Positions 23,203-35,691 of a stretch of DNA of 64,000 nt are shown in pieces. The stretch is from the NCBI GenBank assembly GCA_947179485.1, contig OX359245.1:24415067-24479066 (forward strand). Reading direction: 5' to 3'. Position numbers and translations under genes: made by a program. Origin of the DNA: Allacma fusca (Eukaryota; Arthropoda; Collembola; Symphypleona; Sminthuridae). Each line of letters opens with the position of its first letter. Position 1 is the first letter of the stretch. The notes beneath the pieces are model-generated. The model made no database searches, was not told the origin of the DNA, and was given only the letters and a program-made list of their open reading frames with translations.

Positions 23203-23930
23203 CTGCAAAAAACATTTTGCATAAGAGATAAAGGGAGAAGTGCAAGCCGACTAATTAAATTTATCGTCCTTTATGTAATAAGGTAGGGCACGTTTCCCAT
23301 ATTTAATTTTACCCAACTAAAAAATGCCAATTGCTAATTAATAAAAAATACATAGTGAAATTTTATAACTGCATAGGTATGTATTATGGGTAAAAAATAA
23401 ATACTCGACGATATCTGCTCTACACATTTCTACGAAAATGAAAACTTCTTTTAGCTCTAGAAGTAGTGAACATAGAACCATAAAATATTATTAATTATAG
23501 TTAGTATGTCAGATTATTTATTGCCATTAAAACTCGTCCGAATCGCAAAATATGGGTGTACAAGTGTACAGGAATGTCAAGGAACTAAACATTCCAACCT
23601 ATATTTTACCATCTCGGTCAAGTGCTTGCTGGGTTTACACAGAGGTATCTAGATACATTTTGTCGATTTAAATAATCTCTACCAGGATTTTTTTTTATTT
23701 TTCAAAATAAAGTGCATTTGGGTTTGAAATGTTTAATAACTGATTTTGGCACAACGTACTTAGCTATTATCTCAAAAAATCAGAACAACTTTTTATACGC
23801 GAGTCACATCCTAAGTCAATTTTAAATTCAAAAATAAAGCGATCTATGTATATGCACTACAGTGTAATCAGTGAAGTATTACATAATTCTCTTCGCACAC
23901 GATTCAACTACAAACAAGTAAATTTTGACA
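23203..23930. other. Opsin intron, nothing recognised
   Basis: AT-rich sequence with no coding frame, RNA gene or complete inverted repeat noticed. It is the 3' end of the 38.75-kb intron. Confidence 0.4.
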
Positions 23931-23939
23931 ATTCATGTG

Positions 23940-24720
23940 CAACTGGACAAGCTTGAATTTGGTGTTCCACTTGAAACGCTAACAGTACAAGTAACTTGAT
24001 TGCCTTTACTTCAAGTGCAACTTGACACAATTCGAGGGCAGGTAGGACTTAAAAAGTTTCAAGTTCAAGTAGAATTTGGTAAGATTCATGTTACACTGTC
24101 ACCTGAAAAGTTTCAAGTTCAAGTTCCACATGAAAGTTTCAAGTTCAAGTTCCACATGAAAGTTTCAAGTTCAAGTTCCACATGAAAGTTTCAAGTTCAA
24201 GTTCCACATGAAAGTTTCAAGTTCAAGTTCCACATGAAAGTTTCAAGTTCAAGTTCCACATGAAAGTTTCAAGTTCAAGTTCCACATGAAAGTTTCAAGT
24301 TCAAGTTCCACATGAAAGTTTCAAGTTCAAGTTCCACATGAAAGTTTCAAGTTCAAGTTCCACATGAAAGTTTCAAGTAGAATTTAGCAAGATTCAAGTT
24401 CAAGTAGCACATGAAAGTTTCAAGTAGGATTTTGCAACATTCAAGTTCAAGTAGCATTTTACAAGATTCAAGTTCAAGTAGCATTTTGCAAGATTCAAGT
24501 TCAAGTAGCATTTTGCAAGATTCAAGTTCAAGTAGCATTTTGCAAGATTCAAGTTCAAGTAGCATTTTACAAAATTCAAGTTCAAGTAGCAGTTTACAAG
24601 ATTCAAGTTCAAGTAGCAGTTTACAAGATTGAAGTTCAAGTAGCATTTGGAAAGTTCAAATAGAATTTGGCAAGATTCAAGTTCAAGTAACACTTTAAAA
24701 CCTTCAAGTTCTGCCACCCG
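23940..24720. repeat. Two adjoining tandem repeats of 26 and 27 bp sharing the core TTCAAGTTCAAGT
   Basis: From about 24110 to 24376 a 26-bp unit (CACATGAAAGTTTCAAGTTC plus six bases) is repeated about ten times almost perfectly. From about 24400 to 24630 a 27-bp unit (AAGTAGCATTTTGCAAGATT plus seven bases) is repeated about eight times. Both share TCAAGTTCAAGT, the same word that fills the ends of the hAT element at 1584-2832. The phantom Ser- and Leu-rich ORFs here come from the repeat, not from a gene. Confidence 0.85.
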
Positions 24721-26260
24721 AACAGTTGAATTTAGTTAAGTGCTATTTAGTGCCCAAGCATTTCAATTGCTACGTGAACATGAAATACACCCAGGCATAG
24801 TTGAACTTAAAACGTGCCAAGTGGCTTTTGAACTGGAAAATTTTGATTCCTGAAGATTATCATAAAAGCAACTTGAAAACAAACCATGTTAAACGAAACT
24901 TACACTTGAAGGTGTCAACTACTGCCAAATTCTAATTGAACCTGAAACAGGCAAAATACATTTGTTACTTTACACCTGAAACTTCTTAGAAGTGGACTAA
25001 AGTAACTGCTATGTTTTGTTTTCATCACGCTTACAATTAGACATGTATTAGTTCCCTTGTCCGAGGCATTTTTGAGCAGATTGAAGATTGAATTGGAGAC
25101 ATGCCCAGCTGTGTGCGCATACAGTAAATCGAGGGTGAAGAGGTGAAATGATCTGAGTGCATTTTCAACCAAAAATAAAATGATCTTTATCCTCTGTATA
25201 CTCTAATCAATCAGGAATTACCCTTTGCTTACGTATCTCTTCGCTTTTAATGAAAGCAAATCTATAACTTTTTTATATTAATGATTAGTTTGTCTACATC
25301 ACTTTGGGTCTTCACCGCTCCGGATTTGTTATCACGTGGACATATGAAAGTGGGAAGGTTCAAAACCGTAGAGTTGACTTTACAGTCTCGAAGTCTCGAA
25401 GAGGTTGGTGTTGGTGGTTGTGTTGAGTTTAGTGTGTTAGTTGTGTTTAGATGTTGAGAAGTTGTGAAATATAAAATTCAAAGTATGCTTGTGTAAAAGT
25501 AATAAGCTGTGTGCGTCTACATTACTTACACACAACCTTCAAGCCTTCAATCCGTCTCGCAACTTGATCTCGCCATACCATCCTTTTAGATCATCACCCT
25601 AAAGTCAACTAGATCAAAATTTCCAATTCTTTGTCAAAATTTTGGCGGGATAATCAAAAATGTTTATTTTGCTACCAAAATGTCAACAATTGTTTTCTTC
25701 AACAACGAATCACCTGGGACCTTTTCTCCCCTCAGGAGAAATAGTCCTTTGATGGAGTTTTTAAATTCATTAAAATTGTTTTAATTAATGCTAGCCCGGA
25801 TACGAAATTACGGAATAATTGAATGTGGGAACCGTCGTGAGTTTCGAAAAACCACAATAACTTTAGACTGTGGATCTCTGCCGTAAATACTTGATTTGAA
25901 AGCAATTTAATCGTTCTAAGATAAATTCGAATTTCAGAATCCCAGTCAAAATGTTAGTAGGATCATGGGAGTTACCAAAATTTTAATAACCTAAAAGTTG
26001 GACTAGAGCTGCAAACAGGCCACAAAGTGGCTTGTTTTTAGCGAAATAATTTTGGTACAAAAGGTGGGCCATGAAACATTTTGGCTAATTGTTAGAGGAA
26101 TGTTACAGGAAATCCCTGGTTGATCGCTAGTTCAGTTTAAGTACTATATCTAATTTGAAAAACTTGAACTATGAACAGCTTGCTAATTCTTTTGATTTAT
26201 TCTATGTATAGATATAAGCACGCATGTAGATACTTCAAACAGTATTTTTATTTGATTTAG
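24721..26260. other. Upstream of SPT20; possible 5' UTR and promoter
   Basis: No coding exon was recognised. A less AT-rich GTGTTG-containing stretch at about 25370-25600 could hold the SPT20 promoter or a 5' exon, since the first visible coding exon begins right after a TTTGATTTAG acceptor at 26260. The N-terminal helical segment of SPT20 known from other animals was not found. Confidence 0.3.
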
Positions 26261-27768
26261 GGATCCAAATGCAGATTCTGTATTGGCATTTAACTCGTCC
26301 CCAATCGAGCACAAGCAGCGGCTCGGCCTCACCACCTCTGTTGGATCGTCAACGTGACATAATCCCTCCGAGTACCGTCATTCCGCGAAGTCGTGATTCC
26401 AATTTTCTACTTAGCTCCTCCTCCCCTCTACTAGTTAGTTCGCAATTGATTGCTACACCAGGACTGGAGCGTCCGGCTGAATTTACCTCATCAATGTCTG
26501 TGCAGTACAACTTCCTGCAACAAGCCCTCCTTGAAGATGGCCCTCCTTCCACCAACTCCACTTCCCTCAATCAGTCTGAGTACCAGGGTGAGAACCTACC
26601 GAATTACTTCGTCCTGCATGAAAATGGAGCTACATACGTTCAGAGTGATGACATGGAGGACATGTGCACAACAGCTGCACCAATTGTCATCAATGGAAAC
26701 AGCGGTCAAGAGCCCTCTGATGACTCGGATGATGACCGACCACCTGGTCAACACCGGAATAATCGGAAAAGAAAGAATCCCCCAAGCTCCGACAGTGAAG
26801 AGGAGGTATCTTCATCCTCGACCAGTGATTCAGAAAATAATTCCGAAGAAGATCCCAACAATTTTGAACAGGATTCTTTCGGTTATGATAAGCCTCTGCT
26901 AAGCAGCGGACGTGACCCAGTGTTAATTGTGAATTTGTATGAGTCTAAAATTGGGTATACTTTCTGTGCTTATGTTCCTGGAGAAGGTATTCACCCCCCA
27001 TCACACCTCATTCCCTTTAGTGAACGTTATCTTCTAGATTGTATTGACAGGGGTGTCATTCCTATGAAAATATTGTCAAAATTCGAAGAACGTGATGGGA
27101 TTTACTTGATTAAGAATGGAAATCAAGTAATCGTGGAGATTAGGGATTACCGCAGATTTCCTGGACTGACATTTGGAAATAAGCCGGTAACCAACCAGGT
27201 TATCCTGCATCAAACAACTCAAACTATACTCTCGGATGTGGATATTATTGTTAGCAAAGGTTTTACTGATCGGAGAGGCTGGAAAAGATTACGAAAATTA
27301 AGAAACAGCAGTGAAGATTATGATCGGTCAGATTCGGAAACGGATGAGGAGGAAGAAAGACTGTATTCAATGGAGCACGATACGCTTTCGTACGACCAGA
27401 AAATGGAAATAGAGAAACTTGTAGTTAATTCTATTGGCGGTCCACTCTGCTTAGATCCATCTCCAATGGTAGGTTTCATTCACAATAGAATACAGTTTTC
27501 TAGGCTTAAGTGGAACACTAGGGAGATTCAACGGAAGGCTCAGTTAGCATGGGCTGCAGTGGAAGAAGAAAGTATTCAAGAGGAGCCGGAGAAGGAAGAA
27601 GATCAGGTGGACGAATTTTTTAAGCCAACCAAAGAACCCATTCTTAGTTTGCAGAATGGAAGGACAGACTTCATACCTTTTTTTAACTTCGTCATGGATG
27701 GAAGATCGAAACTTAACAAGACTTTGGAGAAGGAGAACCAAGATGAAGTGCTAAGATTACCACCAGGA
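26261..27768 (+). CDS. SUPT20H: SPT20 homolog (SAGA complex subunit), 5' coding exon
   Basis: SPT20 is a scaffold subunit of the SAGA histone acetyltransferase co-activator in the nucleus. The ORF from ATG 26269 has a Ser/Pro- and acidic-rich start (residues 1-210, with SDSEEE and SSSSTSDSENNSEED). The SPT20 domain follows from about residue 214: VLIVNLYESKIGY, then VIVEIRDYRRFPG, then GGPLCLDPSPMVGFIHNR and LKWNTREIQRKAQ. The order and the LCLDPS and EIRDYR blocks match metazoan SPT20. The exon starts after an acceptor at 26259-26260, so more N-terminal sequence may be upstream. It ends CCAGGA|GTAAGT in phase 0. It is on the plus strand inside the opsin intron. Confidence 0.85.
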
Positions 27769-28041
27769 GTAAGTTAATACATATTATGCATTAACTAATT
27801 TTTTTACAAATGCTATTCCTGGAAGTATTTGTATATTATTTATGAATGACGCAGTAGGTAGTCCACTAACTATAGTTTTAATTTAAACACATATTGTATT
27901 TATTATGTTAGTATTAAATTGCAAGCCTATTTGTGTTAATTATTGCTAAGAACAAAATTAATGTTTCATTGTATCTATAGATAATTATTTAAACTTGGAT
28001 AACGCTGTTCAGTACAGGTAAATTTCCATTTATATTTTCAG

Positions 28042-30780
28042 TGTAATATTGAAGAGCCTAATCATCACTTCACCGTCAATCCTGAAGACATAGCAAAACT
28101 GGGCGCAACCCCTGAGCCGTCAGTCCTTCGCCCATTACCGAACGAAAATTTCATCAAAAAAGTTGAAGAGTACACATTAGAAACAGAACGTCGAAAGCGA
28201 CCTCACACAACCAAGCTCTCCATCTACCAACGCAATGGGATCGAGTGTTACTTCGGAGAATTGGAAATGGAGTCCTTCGGTGACCCGGCTACAATTAAAG
28301 GCAAGCAGAACCCGGCTTTGTCGGATCATAACCTCCCCAGTACAAAATGTCAGTTTGAGTTGGGCTGTAGCCGGAGTGTCACCTTATATGTGAAACAGTT
28401 TTCTGATATCTTCACGGAAGATGGTCGACGTCCGTGCAAGATCACATATCAAAAAATGGGTCAGCCCCCACATATTGTCTTTGTAAATTCTTACAAAAGT
28501 CAGCCCTCTTCAACTGTGACAGCGGTGACACCTACGACCTCTGCTGTTACGAACTCGTGCACGACCACCACAACAACGACAAATATAGTGACTCCAAGTT
28601 CAACCCTGGCTACCATACGTGCTGCAGTTGTTTCAGCAACACCCATTCCAGTCACAGTTTCCAACTCGACTCCTATGTCTGTGCAGAAGATAGCTCCAAC
28701 TGTTGGTCCTGTTATAGCAACAGTTGTTCCTGCATCTCCAGTTACCACTGCAAATACCCCTGCACCTGTAGTAACTTCCCAGTCACAACCCCCAGTGCAG
28801 ATAGTTCACCCGCAACCACGGCCAGTACAACAACCCACTTCCACCGCCACAGTTCAGGTTCAGATCCAGCCACAAACCCAGCAAATATCTCAGATCTACA
28901 CGGTTGCTGCACCCAACAGTGTTACTATCCCGACATCTACCAATCCCTCCGCAAATGTTAACTTCAACCTAAACCTTAATTCGGGAATAGTGGGCATATC
29001 CCCTCAACAAGTTCTCACTCGGCCTCATATATTCAATGTAAATCTTCAGCAACCTCAAACTCAGTCTTCCAGCCCAAGATTAGCAATTCAACAACAGCAG
29101 CAGAGGTTCACAATTCAGCAACAACAACAAAGGCTTACTATTCAGCAACAGCAGCAACGTCTTACTGTTCAGCAACAACAACAGAATAGTATTCGAATTA
29201 AACAGCCGACCTTAGCCACATTACTACTCACTAACATTCACCCTAACTCTGGGTCTAAGCCTATAACTGTTGCAATCCAACCTCAACCCCAGAATGTTAA
29301 TTTGGCAGGTAACAATAATATGGGTTCTCCTATTCTGACGTCACCCCTGGATCAGAATATGACCTCTCCAATTATGATAACTTCTCCCAGTCCATCCGCG
29401 TCAACCACTGTAAATCACCCGAACAGTGTTAGCGTAAATTTGAATGCAATTAGTCTCGATGGCCAGATTATTGCTGTGAGCTCACATGGAACAACCCTGC
29501 AACCTGGCGCTACCTACCATGTAGCTCATCCTAATACTATGGGAACAGGGACTGTAAACTCAGTGACTCCCCTCAGCTTCTTCAGACTGAATACCCCTCA
29601 GCTTCAGAGGCAAGGAAATACTCTCAGTATTATGAACCCTCAAGGAATCATCATTTCCAATGGGGGTTCCACAAATACTGTTGCTGGTATTCCACAAACC
29701 AAATCAGCCAGTGACTTGCATCCGGTCGATGAGATCTCAGTCCCAGATTTGAATGCTCTACTGAACTCGCAACAGCAGCAGAAGAATTTGGATGGGTTAA
29801 ACCTCAACCTAAATTTGAATCTTAATTTGAACCTACATGGCGCTGGAAATTCTGAAGTTGTATTTGATCAAAGTAATACCGGGCAAAAACAAGCACAGCA
29901 ATCATCATCGTCTAAACAAAATGTTGTGACGCTGGATGCTGCCACTAGAGCGTCTTTGGAAGAGTCTGGAATGAGTGTGGTAGGAGTGGAATCATTCTAC
30001 AACTTTCAAGAGGTCAGTCAGGATTTAAACCAGAAACTTGATGGTCCTAGCAATGTCAACATTGCTACATCCAGTCTTTCCCCGACGAAGAACTATGTGG
30101 CCAGCACTACTGGAATGACATCCAGCTCCATGATAACCCTCAATGACCTCCTAGGGTCACCACCCATTGCCGTAGTGAGTTCCTCTACACAGTCCCCGAA
30201 TATGAATTTGCTCAGCCCTGTATCATCGTCAATAGCTTCCTCCACCCCAAGACTTTCTGCTTTGTTAGCAGGCACACCCTCTGCTGATACTGTGACTGTA
30301 ACCCCTGATGGGGGAATTTCAATAGTAGATTCGTCAACGGCTCCCTCAAACTACGGTAACCTTCTGGACCGGCTTGCAGCGAGTTTGTCCCAACAGCAAA
30401 GTGGGAGTATAGCTCGAGTGGCGGGAAGTAGACTGAATCCAATTGCAACTGCAACTCCTAATGTAGTTTTGGAACATCCGATGTTAGCAGCAACTCTGAC
30501 CCAACAAGGGAACATCGTGGTGAATACTGGGGTTTCCACTGGTGGTGTAAGCATTGCGAATCGACCGACGGCATACAGACAAATAGCTCCTGCACCTCCT
30601 CCGGGTACTCAAACTCATCAAACACAGTCTCACCAACTAATCAATCTATTGGGCATGGGATTGGTGAATACTTCCGGAGCTAACAACACACCCCCGACTA
30701 TTAGAATCAGTGCGTCACCTTCGAATACAGCCAACAGTTCCAGTAATGCTGCCACTAATGTTAATTTAGGTAGTCGGTGA
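28042..30780 (+). CDS. SUPT20H: SPT20 homolog, 3' coding exon (Gln/Ser/Thr-rich C-terminus)
   Basis: Acceptor TATATTTTCAG at 28041, phase 0, open for 912 codons to TGA. It starts CNIEEPNHHFTVNPEDIAKL and contains KLSIYQRNGIECYFGELEM, the block that in SPT20 reads as a KLTILQ...YYGK segment closing the conserved region. The rest is low-complexity: Thr-rich (28500-28620), four blocks of IQQQQQR type (29080-29190) and LNLNLNLNL (29797-29850). Such Gln-rich tails are typical of SPT20. With the first exon the protein would be about 1412 residues, nearly twice the human protein. Only a 273-bp intron separates the two exons. Confidence 0.87.
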   Translation, partial: CNIEEPNHHFTVNPEDIAKLGATPEPSVLRPLPNENFIKKVEEYTLETERRKRPHTTKLSIYQRNGIECYFGELEMESFGDPATIKGKQNPALSDHNLPSTKCQFELGCSRSVTLYVKQFSDIFTEDGRRPCKITYQKMGQPPHIVFVNSYKSQPSSTVTAVTPTTSAVTNSCTTTTTTTNIVTPSSTLATIRAAVVSATPIPVTVSNSTPMSVQKIAPTVGPVIATVVPASPVTTANTPAPVVTSQSQPPVQIVHPQPRPVQQPTSTATVQVQIQPQTQQISQIYTVAAPNSVTIPTSTNPSANVNFNLNLNSGIVGISPQQVLTRPHIFNVNLQQPQTQSSSPRLAIQQQQQRFTIQQQQQRLTIQQQQQRLTVQQQQQNSIRIKQPTLATLLLTNIHPNSGSKPITVAIQPQPQNVNLAGNNNMGSPILTSPLDQNMTSPIMITSPSPSASTTVNHPNSVSVNLNAISLDGQIIAVSSHGTTLQPGATYHVAHPNTMGTGTVNSVTPLSFFRLNTPQLQRQGNTLSIMNPQGIIISNGGSTNTVAGIPQTKSASDLHPVDEISVPDLNALLNSQQQQKNLDGLNLNLNLNLNLNLHGAGNSEVVFDQSNTGQKQAQQSSSSKQNVVTLDAATRASLEESGMSVVGVESFYNFQEVSQDLNQKLDGPSNVNIATSSLSPTKNYVASTTGMTSSSMITLNDLLGSPPIAVVSSSTQSPNMNLLSPVSSSIASSTPRLSALLAGTPSADTVTVTPDGGISIVDSSTAPSNYGNLLDRLAASLSQQQSGSIARVAGSRLNPIATATPNVVLEHPMLAATLTQQGNIVVNTGVSTGGVSIANRPTAYRQIAPAPPPGTQTHQTQSHQLINLLGMGLVNTSGANNTPPTIRISASPSNTANSSSNAATNVNLGSR

Positions 30781-32370
30781 AAATAGTGTTTTTTAATTTC
30801 GTAAAACCATTGGTTTTCAGTTCAACTTTCATTCGCATTATGGAATAAGACTTTTCTGAAATAATACTTATGAGCACAGGATAAATTCAAATGACAACTT
30901 TATTGAGGGATTCGTTTTTATTTGTGTAATAATTTAATCAGTTCGTTGTATATCTTATAAATTTGTTGTTTTTGTTAGTGTCATTTTGCCTAATAATTTG
31001 GGTTGTGAATATTTATTCGTGCCATTATATTTAATTAGCTCATTATGTATTTGTGAGCCAAATGTTAGTATCAACGACTTTATAATGTAATGAATACCTC
31101 AAAAGTATTAAAATAAGCATACTCAAATACGCTGGTGAAATATTATGTCACGCTTCAACCTCGCCACCACCATTTTTGTAGAAATATATGTAATAATATT
31201 AATTATTAGATATTATATAGCACACCAACGAAAGCAGTTTCTCCCCGCATAAGTATCAACAAGTAGGCTTTATTGACCTAACTATTGCGATTTTGCTTGG
31301 TAATAAATCGTATCTATCCTAAAACATGATGGGAAAAATCGGTCGTAATACCATTTGTGTTGGTAATTATGCGTAGTAACAATGATATGCTTTCACCCCC
31401 GAAATCCTATACCGTATTGTGAGTCCAAACCAATATATAATGTCAGGCAAAACTTTAATTCAATCCATATTGTGTGGAAAAGTTAACTAACAATAAGTTC
31501 TTTTTAAGATACTGTTAATTGTTATTGCAGGCGATTTTATTCTTACGTGTAATGATTTTAAAAGCACTGAACTACTTTAATTTGTCCTATTGTCTAAATT
31601 ATATAAAAAGATTAAAATATGAAATATATAAGTTAATGGGAGCACAAAAGAACCGACTTTTGCATTCTCTTCCAACGCACCAGTTTCAACTGTGCTTGAG
31701 CCCCCCTGTATAATTTACTTGTTGTGCACAAATTATATCTCTCTATCCTGTAATCCTGATAAGCCAAAAATACGAAGATTTTTACTAGTTACATAAGCAA
31801 AATTGAATTATCGAATTTGTTTGTATTATTCATACTAAATTGTGTTCCGGTCCTTTACAAATATCTATGATTAGGTTTTCATGTGTAAAATAATAGTACA
31901 GAAATAAATTCAACTGCTATGTCATGTCAGCAAGAATTAATTGGCATGCGAACCATAACTACATGATGCAGATCCGTAATTCGGTCTACCCTGAATTATG
32001 CTAAAAAACAAGTCGTAAAGCATCTGGCCCACAGCTCTATGTAAGTTTAATTAGCATTAGCATGCCATTTCTGATCAGATCATGGGGCATAACATCATCT
32101 GTAATGAGTTTCTATAGGTATTATTGATAAAGGATTAGAATTTTCAGCACGCGTTTTATGTTGAATATTGTCAGAATTTCGTATGTGGTAATAGCATGTT
32201 AAGTCCTCTTTTATTAATTGCATTCGTCTTCAACCCCACGAAAACATTATCAGGGGTATTATAATTTCATAATCCTCACTACTTTCCAATGAGAATAATC
32301 TTCACCCACATGCCACGTATATGTATTTAGGAAAACTCCAACTGCGGGTGTATTAGGTTCTGGCGTACGT
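30781..32370. other. SPT20 3' UTR and intron sequence
   Basis: AT-rich with no coding pattern. Candidate plus-strand poly(A) signals are ATTAAA at about 31108 and AATAAA at 31302 and 31903; which one SPT20 uses cannot be told. Confidence 0.4.
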
Positions 32371-32378
32371 ATTCTGCC

Positions 32379-33264
32379 CAAAGATGGGCCTTTTAATTCA
32401 CCTAGCCTATTTCCTTCCTATAATTAAACTAACATAAAGCGCCTCCCTATTTGCCTATAATTATAATTCTCGTCAAGTTATCTCCCCCTTTTAAGGAAAT
32501 GTTCAACCAAACGCCTTCCTTAAATCCTATATAGACTAAAGTAACACGAAGTTCCTTCCTATAATATAGAAAACAGGGAGATGCCTACCTATATATATCC
32601 CTATAAATGTTCTTATAATATTCCTTTTGGGAGTATCATGCAACTATACCCTATTAGGAAGTTCAAAACTACTGCTTCCCTAAATAAGTACACCCTTAAA
32701 GTCCCTACAGAAACCCGAAAACCCCGCATAGGTGTATGTCGAAATATCCTGTACTTAATAATATTATATTTATTTATTTCTACGTTGGTATGTTGGTTTG
32801 TCGATCTGTTGGTCTGTTTCACGCTGAAAATCTGCTACATAATTGTCGACCAGATGTCTTAACAATCGTGCTATAACATGCTTTACTTCTCCACTTTTTA
32901 CAACCAATGCTAATTTGTTGTAGTGTAAAAAGTAGGGATTTCCCAATGCATACTTTTACAATACTCTTCGAAATTATATGCATACGTTTTATTGTTCAGT
33001 GCATCAGTTGCATGACTATACCCCTTCTCGGCATGTCGGCATCAGTAGCCTACCTACTCCCTTAATATTATATTTATTTATGAAGACCCTAGCCTAAATT
33101 TCCTAGGTGCCTATATTTATTCCCAAACTTCCTATAATATTTTATTTGCATATAAATCCCGTTGAACCTTGCCTATATCCTAGCCTAGATTCTTGTTTTT
33201 TTTCTTCCTCCCTAGAATTTTTGCCTATAAAAGGGCCTAGATATAGGCAAGGGGCCCATCTTTG
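32379..33264. mobile_element. hAT-type non-autonomous element, TSD ATTCTGCC
   Basis: Ends CAAAGATGGGCC and GGCCCATCTTTG are perfectly inverted and flanked by an exact 8-bp direct repeat ATTCTGCC (32371-32378 and 33265-33272). The 886-bp body repeats words such as TTCCTATAAT and GCCTATA at both ends and has no transposase. Confidence 0.88.
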
Positions 33265-33683
33265 ATTCTGCCTTGAATGGTAAAAAGGTGATAGTCTGAT
33301 CCTGAGCATCGAAAGAGATATTAATTAAAACACCAGCGATCCTCTATATACTATACCTCATTCTGCCTAACACTTATTGTTAGGGTGTCCATATTATTTG
33401 AATCCCAAATCAGGACTCAGGACTTATACCTTAAATAAAAAAGAGCTCTATCTAACAGAGGAAGTTAGTTTGCAAGAATAGAAGAGAACGTATTTTCTAC
33501 CAGTTTCGCTGGGAAGTTCATGTCAGTTGCCTTAAGGACTTCAGAAGAGTAACTTCAGAAGCTTTGAGCTCTTGGCGTCAATATTTGTGAAATATTTCGT
33601 ATATTTTTCCCCAATATTCAATGATTGTTTTTCTGAATCAATTAATAATATATCATAATAATAATTAATGATTAGCTAATTTT

Positions 33684-34670
33684 AGACGGCCTAACGTTTG
33701 TGTAGATACACTCTTCGAATTTGGTAAAAGTTGTTGTACTAACAATAAGCCAGAAGTACAGTCATAACAATTTAAAGAATTCAGAGACAGCAACATTCGC
33801 CTGATTAATATATTTGGCATCCTTATTATAATTGTCCTATTAAAATGTGCTTCCTTAAATCCGTTATTCCACCATTTGCCCAACTTCAATCGAATTGTAT
33901 AGATACTTCACCAATGACTCACTTTTCGTTGTAGACATAATAAAATTATTCTTTTTTCCGCATCAAATTGTATATGCAGGCATTTTTAACATTTAGTATA
34001 ATACAAGCAATGTTAGATTTTTACATTATAATTCACTGGCAATTATAACCGGTATTTACAAAGATTCGAAACTGCTGCCAATATTATGTGCACATAATTT
34101 CTACTGAAAGTCGCATCTTTCACTACTTCAATATGAAAACGTTTCGCAAAACTCTTCTGAAAATTCCACATTTTTTAACCAAGAGTATTACTTTTGTGTA
34201 GCCTAAAGTTAGCGAAGATACAATCTTCGAATTTGCACAAAGTTGTCGCACTAAGCCAGAAGTACAACCAAAACAATTTAAAGAGTTCAGAAACAGCAAC
34301 ATTTACCTGATTAATAGATTTGACATGATTGTAATATTAAAATGTTATTCCTTAAATCCGTTATTCTACCATTTGCCCACTTCAATCGAGTTTTGTAGAT
34401 ACTGCACCAATAGTGACTCACTTTTCCTGGTAGATATATTAAAGCTACTCTTTTTCCCGCAGAAAATTGTATGTGCAGTTATTCTTTGACGTTTTAAATA
34501 TTTAGTATAATACGAGCACTGTTAGATTTTTTAAATATAAATTCACTGATACATATAATTATAACCAGTGTTTACAAATATACCAAACTGTTACCAATTT
34601 TATGTACGCATAATTTCCCCCGAAATTCACATCTTTCAAAACTTCAGCATGAAAATGATTGCAATTTATA
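33684..34670. repeat. Diverged direct duplication, about 520-bp period
   Basis: The block around GATACACTCTTCGAATTTG...AAGCCAGAAGTACA...CAATTTAAAGAATTCAGA (33705-33785) recurs at 34218-34300, and colinear similarity continues to about 34670 (TTCAATCGA, GACTCACTTTTC, TAGTATAATAC). The two copies differ at many sites, so the duplication is old. A minus-strand ORF at 33665-33889 is incidental. Confidence 0.7.
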
Positions 34671-34705
34671 TAGATACATTATACAAGATTGCGAGTATAG
34701 GACAG

Positions 34706-35669
34706 TAAGGTTCTCAACGGATAGGATAATTCCCTCATCCTATCCGTATCCTATCCGATCCGAATTTTGACCGACAAAACTGAAGCATATCCGATCCTAT
34801 CCGGTTCCATCGGATTAAAAATAATCTTATCCGAAGCTTATCCGTAATTTTTCGGATGAGATGTTTATCCTATCCGAAGCCGTCGGATACAAAAAAGGAG
34901 CTATCCGATCTTATCCGCGGATATCCGGTCTTCTCTGCGGATATCCGAATCAATTGTAGAAACTGAAATTACTCCTAGAGTTTGGGTTTTAGTTATTTTT
35001 TATTTTTATTTTAGTTTAGAGTTATTTTAGTTTTTATATATAATATACTGTTAGCTTATAACGAATTGTAAGGACAGAAGAAACGACAAGAATGTTTTTT
35101 TGGCAAAACATTTAATATAAACAATTTAAGAATTAATAGTTCTTTTGTTTCGCATATCAGATATCCTCAAAAATAAACTTACTGGAAAGTATTAGCAATT
35201 TAAAGCCCATAAGAACAGGTAACTAGAATAAGCAGCTGAATTTCTAAATGTGTCTGAATTTCGGGTCAAAACATAAATACTTGAAGACATGTTTATATTC
35301 GTGAGGTTCGGTTCTAGCTTTGGCACAAAAGCTGCATGAACAGAAAAAAGCATAAAAGATTTTTCCAAATCACCAAACTAATATCCTGTCGGTGATTGCA
35401 GCAGATAGCATTTGTTTGATTGGTCGTCATGCTTTCAAAAATTCGTTTATCCGCGGATATCCGTCGGATTATCCGTAAAACAAAAAGTCGCCATCCGATC
35501 CGTTCGGCTAGTTTATGTAGTAGTATCCGATCCTATCCGTGATTTTTTTCGGATGGGAATGGCATAGCCGATCCGTTCGGATAATTATCGGATCGGATAA
35601 TCCTCAGTTTTATCGTATCCGTATCCGATCCGTATCCGTTCGGATATATCCGATCCGTTGAGAACCTTA
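34706..35669. mobile_element. hAT-like element rich in ATCCGATCC words
   Basis: TAAGGTTCTCAACGGAT at the left is inverted as ATCCGTTGAGAACCTTA at the right. The 250 bp inside each end are crowded with TATCCGATCC and CGGATATCCG words in both orientations. No coding frame is present and no matching 8-bp flanks were found, so the superfamily is inferred from its likeness to the other elements here. Confidence 0.65.
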
Positions 35670-35691
35670 ATAACCAGTAATTGGGCCAATA

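Noticed and set aside
24353..24717. Leu- and Ser-rich ORFs on both strands
   Set aside because: They arise from 26/27-bp repeats whose unit length is near or equal to a multiple of three; all frames are open together and no domain exists.
26269..27777. SPT20 ending at the stop after 27768
   Set aside because: The last two codons lie beyond a consensus donor (GGA|GTAAGT), and the frame resumes in phase 0 at 28042 with conserved SPT20 sequence.
28434..28961. Cys-rich 175-residue plus-strand ORF
   Set aside because: It is a shadow of the SPT20 exon in another frame, caused by Thr/Ser-rich codons.
34698..35677. 8-bp target duplication for the ATCCGATCC-rich element
   Set aside because: The flanks TAGGACAG and ATAACCAG do not match beyond the last three bases; the element was kept without a TSD claim.
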